DNA of 64,000 nt from Portulaca oleracea (GCA_029582165.1 CM055870.1:45278513-45342512), one strand, 5' to 3'; shown: positions 20,037 to 33,499, counted from the stretch's first letter. Program-made: numbers and translations. Notes: generated by a model from the letters alone, not told the origin.

Positions 20037-22920
20037 TTATCCAGAGAGGCCTACTAAGGCCATACAGAGCCTCAATTTCTTAACATCCATTGGTTTAGTC
20101 AACATGTCTACTGGATTCTTACTGCATGCGATCTTCTCGAGTTTCACTTTACCACTTTCCACTAAGTTTCGAATGATGTGATATCTCCTTCTGATATGCT
20201 TCATCCTTGAGTGTAACACTGGATTCTTCATCAGCTGAATGACACTCTGGTTGTCATAGAGAAGAACACCGTCCTGCCCCTGGTTAAGAACCTTTGAGAA
20301 ATCCTACAACCATATCATTTCCTTGCCTGCCTCAGACAGGGCAATATACTTAGATTCTGTAGATGACATAGTAATGCATTTCTGCATTCTTGACATCCAG
20401 CTGATTGTCGAGCCACCAAGAGTAAACACATAGCTTGTTGTACTCTTGCTCGTATTGAAATCCCCACTCAAATTTTCATCTACATAACCTTTCAAATCAA
20501 GGTTAGATCCACCAAACATAAGATAGTAATGGGAGTTACCTTTCAAATACCTTAATAACCATTTCACAGCTTCCCAGTGAGATCTCCCCGATTAAATATG
20601 AAGTCGGACATCGCTCCCACTGCAAAGGCAATATTTGGTCTCGTGTATACCATGGCATACATCAAGCTCCGAACTGCTGAAGCATAAGGAACTCTAACCA
20701 TGTACTCTTTCTTCTCCTTGGTTCTAGGTTGTTGTTCCTTGGATAGTTTGAGATGGTTTGCCATGGGAGTGCCTCTAGGTTTGGAATAAGCTACATTGAA
20801 CCTCTCAAGCACTTTATTGATGTAGTCCTCCTGAGATAGCCTCAAAACTCCTTTGTCCATGTCTCTGGTAATCCTCATGCCAAGGATTTGATTTGCAACA
20901 CCCAAATCCTTTATCTCAAATTCTTTAGACATCATCTCCTTAAGCCAGGTAATCTCCTTCATGTTTGCTCTTGCAATCAACATATCATCCACATAGAGAA
21001 GCACAATAATTTAAGAGTTAGAAAAACTCTTACAATAACAACACTGATCCTTATAACTCCTTTTGACCACGTTGTTGCACATAAAGGTGTCAAACTTGAT
21101 ATACCACTGCCTTGGAGCCCATTTCAACCCATATAGACTTTTTTGAAGTCTACACACCAAGTATTCCTTCCCTGGAACTTCATATCCCTCAGGTTGCCTC
21201 AAATACAAGTCTTCCTCCAAATCTCCATGCAAGAAGGCTGTTTTTACATCCATCTGCTCTAGATGTAAATTTTCAATTGCAACCATACTAAGGATAATTC
21301 TAACAGTGGTTAGTTTCATAAAAGGAGAGAAAATCTCATTATAATCAATACCTTCCTTTTGTCAAAATCCCTTAACCACTAATCAAGCCTTGTACCTCAT
21401 AACATCATTAGGCTCATTCTTGATCCTATACCCGTTTATTCAACAAAGTTTTCTTCCATACAGGTAACCTGGTCAGCTCCCATGTTTTATTTTTCTCAAG
21501 TGAAGCAATCTAATCATCCATCGCATGCTCCCACTTGGATCGAACCTCAACTTGCATAGCTTCAATATAGGATTCTGGCTCACCAGCATCTGTTAGTAAT
21601 AACTGTTGCAAAGATGGAGAATTTCTTTCAGGTGCATTACCTCTGGTAGCCCTCGTGGATCTCCTCACAGCGAGTGATGGAGTTTGCTCATCATCACAAG
21701 AGCTTTCAACTAGCTCTTGTGGTTTAGGCTCTTCAGCAGCGTGATCTGCAGTCTGTGGAGCTTCTTGTGACGCCTCTGTCTCTATTGTTTCCCTCCTAGG
21801 AACACCAGGCCTGACAAAAAACTTAACAATTTCTGGCTCCATCACCTTTGCTCCCATTAACTCCTTTTGTCCTGAGCCACTTGATACATGCCAGACTTTA
21901 TACAACGCATTCTCATTAAAGACTACATCACAGTGTCTCAACATCTTCTTACCATCCCACAACCTGTATCCAAAAGCGTCAGTCCCATAACTAACTAAAT
22001 AACACTTTTTGGATTTAGGATCCAACTTATCACGCTTGTCAGGATCAGTCATCACATAAGCTGTACAGCCAAAAATACGAAGAAAGTAGTAATTAACTTT
22101 CTTACCACTCCATACCTCCTCAAGTACCTTCAAATCTAAAGGAACTGATGGACTCTTATTGATTAGGTATGCTACTATGTTTACTGCTTCTGCTAACAAA
22201 CACTTGGGTAATTCAGTCTGTGTCTTCAACTCAGTTTGTGTCACAAACTCCTTTTCATACTCTCTCCATTGTGCGTCCTCAAACACTTCACCTTCAATTT
22301 AGTCTTTGCCTTAACATGTGCTTTCCACTTCAAGAAAACAATAAACACATCAGATTTATTCTTCAAAAAAATAAACTCATACCTTCCGACTGTGATCATC
22401 AATAAAGGTGATATAGTATTGAGCACCACTCATGGAGTTGACTGGTGCAGGCCCCCACATATCTGAATGCACTAACTCCAACCTCTCTGGTTTTGGTTCC
22501 CTGCTAGTTTTGATGAAACTGACCCTCTTTTATTTACCGAGGACACAACTCTCGTAGAGTTCCATGTCTACGGCTAACAGATTCTCCAAAACTCCCTTCG
22601 AAGATAGAATCTTTATACCCTTCTCATTCATGTGACCAAGCCTGCAATGCCATAAACTAGAACAAGAAGCAACATTGACATTATAGATCACATTAACGCT
22701 ATCCCTTGTGGAGTACAAAGTACCAGATCTCAATCCCTTTACCACTACCATAGCAACTTTCACAATCTTCCATCTTCCATTTCCGAACCCTGCAGAATAG
22801 CCCATCTTATCAAGTTGATTAATTGAAATCAAATTTCTCTTAATACCAGGAATATGTATAAAATCTTTCAGCTTCCAAAGACCACCATAAGCAGTCTTAA
22901 TAGTCACGTCTCCTCTACCT
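20037..22920 (-). pseudogene. Copia pol pseudogene (pre-integrase to RNase H)
   Basis: On the minus strand, pre-integrase (IHIPGIKRNLISINQLD, LWHCRLGHMNEKG) lies at 22530-22907. The integrase core, with a Phe-Ile-Asp-Asp segment and a TGA where Trp is usual, lies at about 22290-22480. LRIFGCTAYVM and the rest of integrase lie at 21510-22286. RT is at 21011-21319 (KTAFLHG, SLYGLKWAPRQWY) and 20564-21004 (LLLYVDDMLIA), and RNase H at 20037-20567 (SSTESKYIALSEA, NPVDMLTKPM). At least five frameshifts or stops separate these blocks, so no function remains. Confidence 0.88.
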
Positions 22921-22922
22921 TA

Positions 22923-23102
22923 ATAAACAAAAATTCATAATAAATTCATTTTTAACCTTTTGATGTTATTCAACCTTGAAATGTTTTTGGATTTTATATA
23001 GTTTATTACCATATTTTTGGAAAAATATGAACATGCATGAATTTATACATAATTTAGAAAAAGTAATATGTGGTCGACACTGTTTATGTGCAGATTTCCA
23101 GG
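22923..23102. repeat. ~189-bp tandem repeat, copy 1
   Basis: Begins ataaacaaaaattcataata. The same sequence, somewhat diverged, begins again at 51557. After the inserted 28.4 kb is removed, the two copies lie head to tail with a period of about 189 bp, continuing through ccaggttgaaggtc (51543-51556). Confidence 0.8.
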
Positions 23103-23279
23103 TGTTAGGATCGAGGTAAAAGATAGCCTAGTATTTGCAACAGAAGAGGTAATTATTATGATGTATAATATTGAAAAGAAATACAACAAGACCTATAATT
23201 AAAATATTAGAGAGTATAAAGACACACGATTTACGTGGAAACCCAAATCGGGAAAAAAAACCATGGACGACAACGGAGC
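23103..23279. repeat. Solo LTR A, left part
   Basis: Begins TGTTAGGATCGAGG next to CCAGG (23098-23102). It carries the acgtggaaacccaaatcggg block typical of Copia LTRs. It is cut at 23279 by the non-autonomous LTR element, whose target duplication GGAGC is 23275-23279. The right part is 51137-51542; together they make about 583 bp. Confidence 0.85.
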
Positions 23280-24420
23280 TGTTGTCGTACTTTTGGGAGT
23301 ACGATTGTCGATCTCAGGAAGTTGTGTTCCAAGCACTCGGAGCGGACTCAAGTGTTTCAAGTTAGGTTGATTAACCAAGGATGGTGATTATCAAATGACA
23401 AACTACGAAAGCAATAAAAAGATGTTCAGGCAACAAAATTTGTAATCAACAACTAATCAATTTGAACAACCTAATCTACCAATTCTAAACAAGCAATTAA
23501 GAGTGATCGGTTGCACGATCAAAGCTCACCAAAGCCCTCTCTTGAGGGTCAAGGGCTAGTCTAACTATTCTAACTACCTATTCTCATGGAGTTAGTCTAA
23601 TTAAACTGCAAGAATAGCAACCCTAGACCTAGTTAGAATTCGACTATTCTCATGTCCAAAACCCTAACCATTTTCTTTACCACACTAGCAAATCAATCTC
23701 ACCTCTCGGCGTACATCAATTTCCTAAAGCAATGAACACTCTCTCGAGCATTTCATCGAACACGTGGTGGGCATGAGAAAACCTCTAACTACAAGCATGA
23801 ATTTGGATAGATTAGGCCTAAACAAGATCAATTAGCCATCAAACACATCAATTACAACCCAAACTAACAACAAAATTAAAGAGAAACAAAAGTAATCTAA
23901 CAAACATATAAACATAGAAGAAAATAGAGAGAAAGGGATAGAAGAACTTAGTCTTCAATTGAAAGCCAAATTCAATCTCCTTCTTGAATTCATAAATTCT
24001 TCAATGGAAATCTAAACCTAGAACTAGAGAGGTTTAGGGAGAAACCTCCCTTCAACCTAGAGAGAAAACTGAGAATGAAAAGAACGTAGAATGAAAACTG
24101 TCTTTCTTCTAATTTATAAAACTATTTAAAACAAAAGACTGCAGTTTGGCACGGGTGCCTGTGCCGATTGGCACACCTAGGTGTGCCGAACTGGAAATCC
24201 CAATTTTACATTGGCTTCTTTTGCTCCTTATTTCCAATCTTTTTCCTCAATTGCCATCATCATTTGCACTTGAATTTGCCTAAAAATAAGACAATTAAAT
24301 AAATTAGTTTCAATTAGCAAAGATGACAAAAATCAATATTAAACTTATACTAAATGACTTAGATAAGTTCAATTAGACAATAAAAATCGAGGTAAAAAGT
24401 GGTAAAACCGAGGTTCAACA
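23280..24420 (-). repeat. 3' LTR of the LARD-like element
   Basis: 1141 bp, starting TGTTGTCGTAC and ending GTTCAACA on the plus strand. It matches 49024-49632 plus 50595-51131 with only a few differences. At about 24145-24195 it contains a cluster of ggcacgggtg / ggcacacctaggtgtgcc palindrome-like units. Confidence 0.92.
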
Positions 24421-26338
24421 ATCCCCCATGCTTAAACCTTGCTTGTCCTCAAGCAAGACTAATCATGAAGTACCGAGGAAAAAAAGAAAACCTCAAGAGG
24501 AGCCTCCCCCCTTTTTGAACAAGGTATAAAACTCGGTAGAGTCAAGAGCAAAGGCATACAATATGTTGCTCGGCAAGGCCCAAATTCAGATCAAAACAAA
24601 GTTGCAATTCATTCCAAAGATCACAAAGTCAGGCGGCAAAACACTCACTCAATCTAGACTCTATATGCATTTCAAGCTCATTCAAGTGATTGACGAACTA
24701 GTTGGGATCGGTAGGATCTTGCTTTAGGGTATGTGGAACGCTCTCTCTCATGTATTTAAAATGAATTAGGTGCTCACTCAATACCTTCAACCAATGCGTG
24801 CAAAGTACCATAGGCTTGACAAGACTCTCAATTCTCTACCACTATAGACAAAATGCAACATGTTAATCATGAGGACTTTTCAAGGGTTGTAATGGGGCTT
24901 AGGTTTAGGGTAAGGAGGGAAATCATTTAGGAAATGTGGAGCTAGATAGCCAAGTACCTAAAGAGCAACAACACTTCCATTTCATGAAACACAACATCTC
25001 TTACACCACACCTTGATTAAGCACAACATACATCTCCATTAATCAATAGTTAGGAAAGAGTAGATATAAACAAAAGCTCATCATGTTAATTACCTATTAT
25101 TCAAGGCCTTTCTTTTTTTCTTTTTTTCTTTCTTTCTTTCTTTCTTTTCTTCTTCTTTTTTTTTTTGTTTTCTTTGTTTTCTTTGTTTTCCCTTTTTTTG
25201 AATTCTTTTTTTTTCATTTTTTTTAGAAGAACTTAGGCGAATAACATGGATATAAAAAGAACAACTCTACTCCCAACAATTATAAGTTACAACCTTTGAG
25301 GATAAAAGGGTAGAAAGAATATTCAACAATGCATTCCTCTTGTAGCAAAAACCATCAAACAACTCTCAACAATCGACCACAAAACTGCCCCATACAACTA
25401 AATTGTTGCTCATTCTATCTTGGCCAAAGGTAGGGAATTAAGAAAAGGCCAAGGTGTACACTGATAGGGTAAACAACAAGGCAAGAAAAAGGGTTAGCAA
25501 GGGCTTGCAAAAAGAGGTCAAAATGTCAGGTGGTTTTTTTGGCTATGTAGCTACAAAAATGGGCCTCAATCATATCAACACAATGCACAAGTCAAATGCA
25601 GTTGTGAAGAGAGACAAGTCAAGTTCTAGAGATGCACACATGGTAAGGTCGCACTCAAAAAGAAATTAGACTATAAAAATGATAGTCTTTTAGGCTCAAC
25701 AGACCTCACGGGTTCAACCCTACCACAATCACTACAACTAGTTCCTTTAATGAACCAAACACAAGAAATCACTATCATGCACAAGGGACTTTCAAGAGTA
25801 AATGAATTACACACAAGAAAATGATTGCCTCAAAACAAACATACAACAAGTTTCTCACATCATTCAAGTCAAACCAAGCTTTCCATCATACACATTTGCA
25901 CTCAACCAACCAAGAAATTACCCCTTGAACGTTGGGAGGGGTTTTCAAAAGCCAACAACCAAGCCAAGAAACCAAGGATTTTCCACTTTTTTTTTTCAAG
26001 CAATAAAACTAAGTTATCTAAGAAAACACTAAATTATTTAAGAAAACGATAAAAGCGAAAACTAAAGTGAAGGCGTATTGGAAATGTACCTTCAGTGCGT
26101 GATAATGTCCCACTTTCCCTTTGTTTTCGGCTTTTGCAATGCAAATGAATGCATTTATCCTAAATGCTCTATCATGCTTGCATAAGGAAGAAAAATTATC
26201 TTAAACTAACTTAAAATGCAACATATAATCTAATGATGCTTGAAAACAGAACATAAGCTAATGCAAACCTGTAATCTAATGCAAGTGAATTAAACAAAAT
26301 ACAACTAATATATGCATGTCATCATGCTCAATACCATG
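24421..26338 (-). other. Internal 3' region of the LARD-like element, no gene seen
   Basis: A purine tract (minus strand agcatgggggat, 24421-24432) abuts the LTR. The rest has only short frames without motifs. A long pyrimidine run with (ctttt)n character lies at about 25105-25225. The segment ends at the Tat insertion, with CCATG at 26334-26338. Confidence 0.7.
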
Positions 26339-27899
26339 TGTCGGACCCGGGAAAATCCCCGTGGTATCCCTCGCGGTAAACGGCGAGTCGAAAGGGATGT
26401 ATTTTCTTTGAGAAGATTTGCTTGAATCTCCGTTTAAAATAAACTAAAATCAAAGTTTAAACAAATTCCTTTTTTCTTCGAAATTTTTATTTACTCGGAG
26501 AAATAAACAGAAAGCGATAAAGAAAGAAAAAAAACCAGAAGAAATAAAAGAAGACAACAAACAGAGAGTCTGGGGACTGGGCTCGGGACTACTCACTGTA
26601 GCGATACCTGCATGTATCGTGAGTTAGTGGCCCGGAAAAAGGGTATCGATTAAACTCTTTTTTTTTTTTTGAAAATACACTTTTTTTTAGTTAGAAATTT
26701 TATTTACTTTACAGAATCAACAGAAAACGGAAGAAATAAAAAGAAAAAAAAAAGAAACTGCGAACAAGAAGATTCGAACCCGGGACCGAGGCAGTGATAC
26801 CTGCAGGTATCGTGGGCCGGGAATCCAGAAGATGGCCCTGATCCGGAAGCCAGGTCCGGGCCGTGGGTCGGGCCAGAATACCGCCAAGTATTCTGTCCAT
26901 CCCGGCCTCGGAGCCTACTTCCGAACTTAGGGATCCGGACAAAAAAAAAACTTTTATTTTCGCAATCCGCTTTTTGAAATCTGAAAAGAAAAAGAAACCC
27001 GAAAGATAAATAGAAGAAAGAAAAGAGGAGATAGTCGCCAATTAATTTTTGAACGAGAATTAATAAACTAAAAAAAATAAGTGACTCCACAAACCACGAA
27101 CCACGAGATTCGTATCCGGGGGTAAGGTTACGGATTCGAGAATATAAATTCCCGAATCCGCCCATTCAAGGAACGGACTTTACTAAACCGGTTAAATAAA
27201 ATAAAGAAGAAGAGGAGGAGAAGAAGAGAGTTGAACGGAGTATTAATTATCGTGATTAATGTTATTTAGTTACATACAAATGCGATAATAAAGCGAGAAG
27301 TAAATACAAGAAATAAAAGAATTAAATACAAGCGTACCTTTATTCAGGAACAATCCATATTATTTAGGTCGAGTTTAGGGTTAACTCAAGTTAAAAGATA
27401 ATATGAATGGAGAAGAGATAAAGTAAAATGCCAGTTAAGTGTATGCAAAAATGAGAGAAATAAAGAGGGAGAAGAGAAGGTGAAATTACCAAGTGTCAAT
27501 ACGCCAGGGTGATTTCCGTGTAGGGTTGAAGTGAAAATGAGAGGGGTTTTTATAGGAGAAATTAGGGTTGGGAATTTAGGTCAAAAAAGAGGGGGAAAAA
27601 TGACCTAATACCGCCAAGTATCTCGGCCCAGCTGCGCGGATCAAATTAGGGCACGCTCCCCCAGGTGAGCCAGGGCGCGCTAGGTCAGGCAGAATCCACC
27701 CACGATACCTGGCGGTATGTGGGTCGGATCCTGCTCCGCCCACCCTGTTATCGCCTTGGTCTGTGTGCCAAAAGGAATTGGCCTGGTTTTTTTTTGTGGT
27801 TTATTTTTTTTGCATTTCACTTTCCTTGGCATTTTTTCTAAAGTAAAATAAAAATAAAAATAATTATAATAATTACGAGACACTTTTTGGGTGTCTACA
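26339..27899 (-). repeat. 3' LTR of the Tat element
   Basis: 1561 bp, very similar to 44640-46188. It includes five ATAC(N6)GTAT-type palindromic units (about 26604, 26797, 26878, 27608 and 27705). It ends at gtgtctaca, followed by the purine tract on the minus strand. Confidence 0.93.
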
Positions 27900-27914
27900 G
27901 TTAGCCCCCACTTT
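27900..27914 (-). promoter_or_regulatory. Polypurine tract of the Tat element
   Basis: On the minus strand aaagtgggggctaac runs directly into the 3' LTR start TGTAGACACCC. Confidence 0.75.
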
Positions 27915-27959
27915 GATCGAGTCTGAACAAGACGATGATCAAAGTATAATCTGGAGGTC

Positions 27960-28240
27960 TTCGGTCTTTCTTGATGTAGTTCGGTCTCTCCCGATGTCGC
28001 TGAAATGTAGCTCGGTTTTTCCCGATGTCGTTGAAAATGTAGCTCAGTCTTTCCTGATGTCGTTGAAAATGTAGCTCGGTCCTTCCCGATGTCGTTGAAA
28101 ATGTAGCTCAGTCTTTCCCGATATCGTTGAAAATGTAGCTCAGTCTTTCTCGATGTCGTTGAAAATGTGGCTCAGGCTTTCCCGATGTCGTTGAAAATGT
28201 AGCTCAGTCTTTCCCGATGTCGTTGAAAAAAATGTAGCTT
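27960..28240. repeat. 32-bp minisatellite, about eight copies
   Basis: A unit of the form tgtagctcagtctttcccga followed by tgtcgttgaaaa repeats at 32-bp steps (for example tgtag at 28006 and 28038). Copies differ by a few bases, and the last has extra A residues. It sits just inside the 3' LTR of the Tat element. Confidence 0.92.
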
Positions 28241-28423
28241 ACCGAAGATGATGCAGCCATAAAAATTGAATTAAAATTATTTTCTGAGTTATATAGAAAT
28301 TATATTTCCATATTTTCTCTTGAAAATAATATATGTATTTTTTTTTGTTTTTTTTATTTATTAAGGGAGTATTAAAAAAAAAGGAAGTTTTAAATTCTCT
28401 CTTAATAATTTCCCGGTCAATGT

Positions 28424-30787
28424 ATGTTGAACCGGTCAAAAGTTCATTTAAATGGATTTAAGAATGAGTGGATGGGAGGTTATGGTGGAGCTTTTAAAAG
28501 AGTGGGTTCTTCATTTTGTCCACATATTTGGCCCTCACTCCCCTTCTCTCTAAACTCACTCTTTCTCTCTCTAAAAGAACCGAGCAAGCGGGTCAGGCGG
28601 AGCATACCGCCAAGTGTGGTCATTTTCCGTCCTCTTTCTGCCCACCGATCTGCAGTGCTACCCGACGGCCGAGCAAGGATACCGCCAGGTATCCTCTGGT
28701 TTGCCTGTCTCAGTTATTGCGCCCAGTTGTCGGGTTATCGTCGGCGTGCCTCGCCGGAATTTTGGACCATACCGCCAAGTATCCACGCCCGGGCTCCCGC
28801 TGCTGTCTGTTATTCACCGGCGAGACCCGAGCCCAGAACGAGAATACCGCCGGGTGTGCTCTGCCTCCTGCCTCGGTTTTCGCGCAACAAATTGCGCCGG
28901 AAGCTTCTCGCCGGAGTCCCATACCGCCAGGTGTGGGCCGTCTTTCCTCGATTTTCGCGTCGGTCGTTCATCGTCGAGCCTCGCCGGAGCTCCGACCGTA
29001 AGCGATACCGCCAGGTATCGGCGCGCGCAGTCTCGGGTTTCAGATCTGGAACTTCGCCGGAATATTTCGAGCCCGGGACCTATATACTGTCAGGTATCTC
29101 CTAACTGGGTTTCCGGTTTCTCTTTCCTCGATTTTCGAGCCGACCTTTCATCGTCAGGCCTTACCGGAACTCCAGCCGCCGGAATACCGCATGGTATGCT
29201 TGAATTTATGCCGATTTCGTTGCTCTCTTTTTTTCGAAAATTGGCACTGAATTTGGGTCGGGCTTATTTGGTTCAGAACTCACCGGAATTCCGACATTAT
29301 ACCGCCAAGTATTGGCATCCCGGCATCGGTTTTTTTCAACTCCGATTTTTTCAGATCTGAATTTTGCCGGAAAATTTCGAGCCCGGAGCGTGAATACTTG
29401 CAGGTATGCTCTTCAGTTTTGAATTCCCGAGCTAAAATTTTCAAATATCGAAAATGAAAACCCGAATTTTCGGACCGTTGGCTCGCCCGGAAATTTGCTG
29501 TCACTGAGCTCGGATTCTGACCCGAAGCAGTCCGGGGCGGACCCTCCATACCGCCAGGTATGGTCTCGGGTTTGGACCCGAGACAGCCTGGGGAAAACCT
29601 GCGCTGCTTGTATGGTCTTGAATCTGTTTTTTGAAGTTTTGGTCCAATGTTAGAATTTTGAATGTGTTTCCTTGTGTTATGTAGCTTGTAGAATGACCCA
29701 GTCTTGAAACCTTGTGGACACATAGCTCCTCATGCCGCGAATTGGGTTCACCATACGTTTTTTGCCAAGGAATGGTTTCCCGAGGGTGGGTTCAAACCGG
29801 CGAACCTTACACAATACCCGAACGAGCATGTGTGGCTTCGTAGATCGGAAATCTCGATGAGCCTTTCATGCGTTGTTAAAAAAAAATTTAAATGTCTTGC
29901 ATATCTTTTTGGGCTTTGTTGATTTGCATGCTTGGGCCCAATTGTGTTGAAGCCTCCTCTAGCCCAAATATATATGTAAATATTCTGTGGACTTGATGTT
30001 AATAATCTTAGAGTTTAATGTCGGATTTAACCATTTTCCCAAGGTTTTTCTCATAAAATTATTCGTCCTTAATTTTAGAGTATAATCCGAAAAATACTCG
30101 AATTATTTCTCGTAAAATCATGTATGCATACCTGCTTGCGATTTTCTTTGGGCTTGATGACTTGTACCCCTAGGCCCAATTATTTTAGAACCATCTTTGT
30201 TGCAAATTATTCGTCCTTAATTTTAGAGTATAATCCGAAAATTACTCGAATTATTTCTCGTAAAATCATGTATGCATACCTGTTTGCGATTTTTTTTGGG
30301 TTTGATGACTTGTACCCCTAGGCCCAATTATTTTGGAACCATCTTTGTTGCGCGTTGAGGCCCAAAATTTCTTGCCCTTTACTATTTCTTGTGCAATCTA
30401 ATTTTTAGAGTGTAACATCAAGATTAATTAATAATCTCAAGGTTTTTCTCATAAAAATATGACTTTTTTTTCTTTTAGAATATAATTCGAAAATGTTGTG
30501 ATTGTTTTTTTTTCGAATTAAGTCTCATAAAAAAAAAATTAGGAATCAAGGACATGTATGTTAATACGAACTCTGACTTGGAAAATGAGTTATTTTGCCA
30601 TGTCGTTGCGCGTGAAATTTTTTTTCGATTTATGAAGTCCCCAAAAATAGGATCCGAAGGTCAACTTTGCGAGTGTAATTTGAAGGGAACATGACTGTAT
30701 CCTTCTGAATTTTTCTCGCCTGGTTCTTTATTAGCCCCCAATACTTGATGACAATTCTTTTTTTTTTTTCATACTTAGGACGATACC
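28424..30787 (+). promoter_or_regulatory. Upstream region of the antisense PMD gene, rich in palindromic units
   Basis: No domain-bearing frame is present: overlapping open frames at 28424-29360 only read through a repeated motif (IPPG, YRQV, TARY). Eleven units of the ataccgccaggtat type occur at 28604, 28679, 28769, 28844, 28921, 29005, 29084, 29184, 29299, 29394 and 29549, spaced 70-155 bp. The intervening DNA is GC-richer than the surroundings, with repeated tcgccggaa and tttcgagcccgg phrases. I read it as leader or promoter DNA, but this is inference. Confidence 0.55.
30061..30356. repeat. 148-bp tandem duplication
   Basis: Two near-identical units begin attcgtccttaattttagag at 30061 and 30209. 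Each includes a tatgcatacctg segment and a gacttgtacccctaggccc segment. They lie upstream of the antisense PMD gene. Confidence 0.85.
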
Positions 30788-33494
30788 ATGAAGACTTGTG
30801 GCTTAATTAGAAAAATGATGGCTACTCTGAAAACTCATGCTGACCTTGTTCGGGATGTCATGGAACACACCGGTTTCTTGCCCTTTTATCAGTGTTTAGA
30901 GGCTTGGTTGATTTCGCGCTCTCGTCATCCTGGTAGAGCTCTTGGCGAGCTTTTCTAGGACACCACTAATACCTTCCACTTCCGTTTTGGTGAGATGGCT
31001 GTCACCCCTACGGATTTCGTGATAATTACTGGCCTGCTCTGGGGAACTCAACGCCTATATTTCAACCGGGGTTTTAGAAGAGGCTCTCCTCAGGCATTAG
31101 AACTTTTTGGGCCCATGATGGGAGGTCAAGAGTCGGCCCGTCCCTTGCGCTATAAGCATTTTAGGGAAGCGATTCGTTCTCGGGGTTTCCCGGCTCTTCC
31201 ATTAGCTCAACGGATGTGCATCATCCTGGCTTATTTTATTGGTGCATCCTTCTTCGCCAATCCTAGAGATGACGTTCATCTCTTTTGGCTAGAGAACTTA
31301 GCGGATTTAAACAACGTCCGTCATTTGAAGTGGGGAGAGGCAGCATATGCTTGCTTTATACGGGGTCTCCGCATGGGGTGTAGGACGAACTTACCGAATA
31401 GGGAGTCCCGATTCTACAATTATGGCCCTTGCTTGTGGAAGGTCTTAGAGGTAACTACTCTCTTAAGACTCTTCTCATCTTATGACATCATGATTGCTTC
31501 ATCAATTTGTCTTAATTTATGCAGGTGTGGCTTTATAAGTATTTCCCTACTCTGGCCCCTACGACCAGAGCAACTATGAAAGCCATCCCCGCCTCTACCT
31601 GATGGTCGAAGGCGATGGGCTGTCCTGACAGATGGGGTTCAGACACCCTTCAGAACCTGCGCGCTTTTCTAGATAATGCGACTCCGGTATGTACCTCTTC
31701 GCGCTTGATTTTATTTATTGGATCTCGTTTCACTATTCTCCTTCTCCCTCTTTTTTTTATAAATCAGGAGGATGTGGATTGGAGTCCTTGGGAAGACCTT
31801 GACGATAGGGCTGGGATGAGGATCTGTGCTGACGATATTACTACGTCGAGGATCCTCCTGGAAGGTCCCTATGGATTCGTCTGGTTTTTGGGTGAGAGAG
31901 TCTCTTCCCAAATCTTGGGTTTTACGATCCTTGGATTCCTGTAGACCCTCCGGCCGAAATGATGGCCCCTCGATCTTTGAGCTTCGAGGATTGGGTAGCT
32001 GCCTGTCACGGGACCCCTTGGGGTATGCTAGCTACCCACTATAATGAGGAGTACCATGCAAGGGTAGTGGAGCTCTATTTGGATCGCTTGGCCCATCGAC
32101 GCGTACGTGATGCGACTTTTTTTTCTTTGTTCACTTGTCACTTTCGGTGAACTCATCCACTTCTCTTTTCCTTGCAGTTAGTGGATCCTTCCCGATATTA
32201 TGAGGCCCCGGGTTTTGTTACTTTGGTCGAACGGTATCCTGGTCAGGATACAGAGGTGGTGGTGAGTCTTTATTTTCTCTACCATTTTCCTTTTTATCGG
32301 CGACTTCTCTACTAACTGTCTCCTTGTCCTTTCTTTTCAGCCTTCGCTGTGGAGCTTCAAGAAGTTATGTCAGCTTTGTGCCTCTTATGGACGATACCTG
32401 CGAGGTCGATTTTCCCTTCGTAGTTATCGAGGGTCTCAAGGTGGTCGGACTCGGTCATAATGAGTTTGGTCTACGGCGATGAGTGCAGTTACGAGTCATA
32501 TTCTCAGGGAGGTGGCGGAAGTTATGGTGGTTCTGAGTCGCGTTCTCAGAGAAGCGGTGGAGGTTATAGTGGTTATGAGTCACATTCTCAGGGAGGCGGT
32601 GGAGGTTATGGTGTCATTCCTCGCCATTCTAGTGTCGAACGTGGTCCTCCTCCACGTTTTCCCGAACCTCCTAGCTTTTCAATTGGGGATTTTCGTAATC
32701 TCGAGCGTGGCGAATCCTCTCGTCGCCGTGTCACTACTGGTCAATCGACATGGACTGTTAGCTCATCTGATGACATACCTTTACAAGAGCGATTCCGTGA
32801 TATACAAATATCACGTAGGGGGAGAGGCGCTCATGGTAACCAAACCCGAAATGATGAACAATATTCCAGGTCAGGCGGTCACGGAGGCCATAGTTCGTCT
32901 CATGGCCATGGTCATTCATTTGGAGGGGGAGGTCTTGAGGCAACTCCTTATAGCCGTGGACAGTCCGTGTAGCGCCAGGATACGGAGCTTTTACAATACT
33001 CGGATCATCCATCTTGGGGTTATTCTGCTGACCATGCTAGTCGTAGGTCGAGTCACCATACTGAGCGTCGTACGAGCCGCCAGTCTAGTGGGAGATCTGG
33101 TCGGCGTTCTACCGGTTCCCGAGCGACAGGCGGTAATCCAGTCCGATCAGGTGATACTGAGGTGCTCGCTTCTTGGCAGTGTTCGGGTACGGAGATCATT
33201 GGTGGCTCAGGTGATACAGAGATGCTCGAGAGTCAGGGTGATATAGAGGTGCTCAGGAGTTTTAGTTCTCCTCGGGATGTTCCATCTTCATCCCAATGGC
33301 CTCCTATGGGTCGTCATGGATCTGCTCAGGGCGGCTTGCCCCCTATTGCTCCAACTGGTAACGCCTTTGTAGACGCCTTGTTTGGTGCTTCTGGTGATCC
33401 TGCCTGGGGCGGACAATATCCTGGAGGTGGTCCCAGTGTTGGTCCTGTTGGTTCGAGCTCTAGCCGTCATAGCGGTTCTTCTCGCTTTCGTTGA
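30788..33494 (+). pseudogene. Plant mobile domain (PMD) gene, antisense in the Tat element
   Basis: From the ATG at 30788, FHFRFGEMAVTPTDFVIITG, AYFIGASFFANPRDDVHLFW and WGEAAYACFIRGL mark a PMD, the domain of MAIN/MAIL-type nuclear proteins that also occurs in many transposons. Probable exons are 30788-31450, 31525-31686 (VWLYKYFPTLAP), 31768 to about 32102, 32178-32261 and from 32341. The introns have GT-AG ends. A Gly/Ser-rich tail (32460-33494) with repeated SQGGGGGYGG-like units follows. Stops at 30956 and at codon 26 of exon 2, a one-base loss near 31923, a break near 32459 and a stop at 32970 make it a pseudogene. It runs opposite to gag-pol; antisense extra frames have been described in Tat elements. 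Whether it was ever a host gene cannot be told here. Confidence 0.8.
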
Positions 33495-33499
33495 TGCAA

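Larger units (their letters stand above)
19353..22920 (-). mobile_element. 5'-truncated Copia element, minus strand
   Basis: It keeps one LTR (19353-19957), a purine tract and, reading on the minus strand, RNase H, RT, integrase and pre-integrase pieces. It stops abruptly at 22920 before protease and gag, where an unrelated tandem repeat begins. No 5' LTR or primer site was found. The domain order and motifs place it near the Tork/Tnt1-type Copia group, but it is a different family from the element at 2276-7446. Confidence 0.85.

Noticed and set aside
27960..28240. CRISPR-like array
   Set aside because: The 32-bp units are contiguous without unique spacers, in a plant retrotransposon.
28424..29360. 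Overlapping 160-250-codon plus-strand frames upstream of the PMD gene
   Set aside because: They are open in several frames at once because a palindromic motif without stops is repeated; no domain is present.
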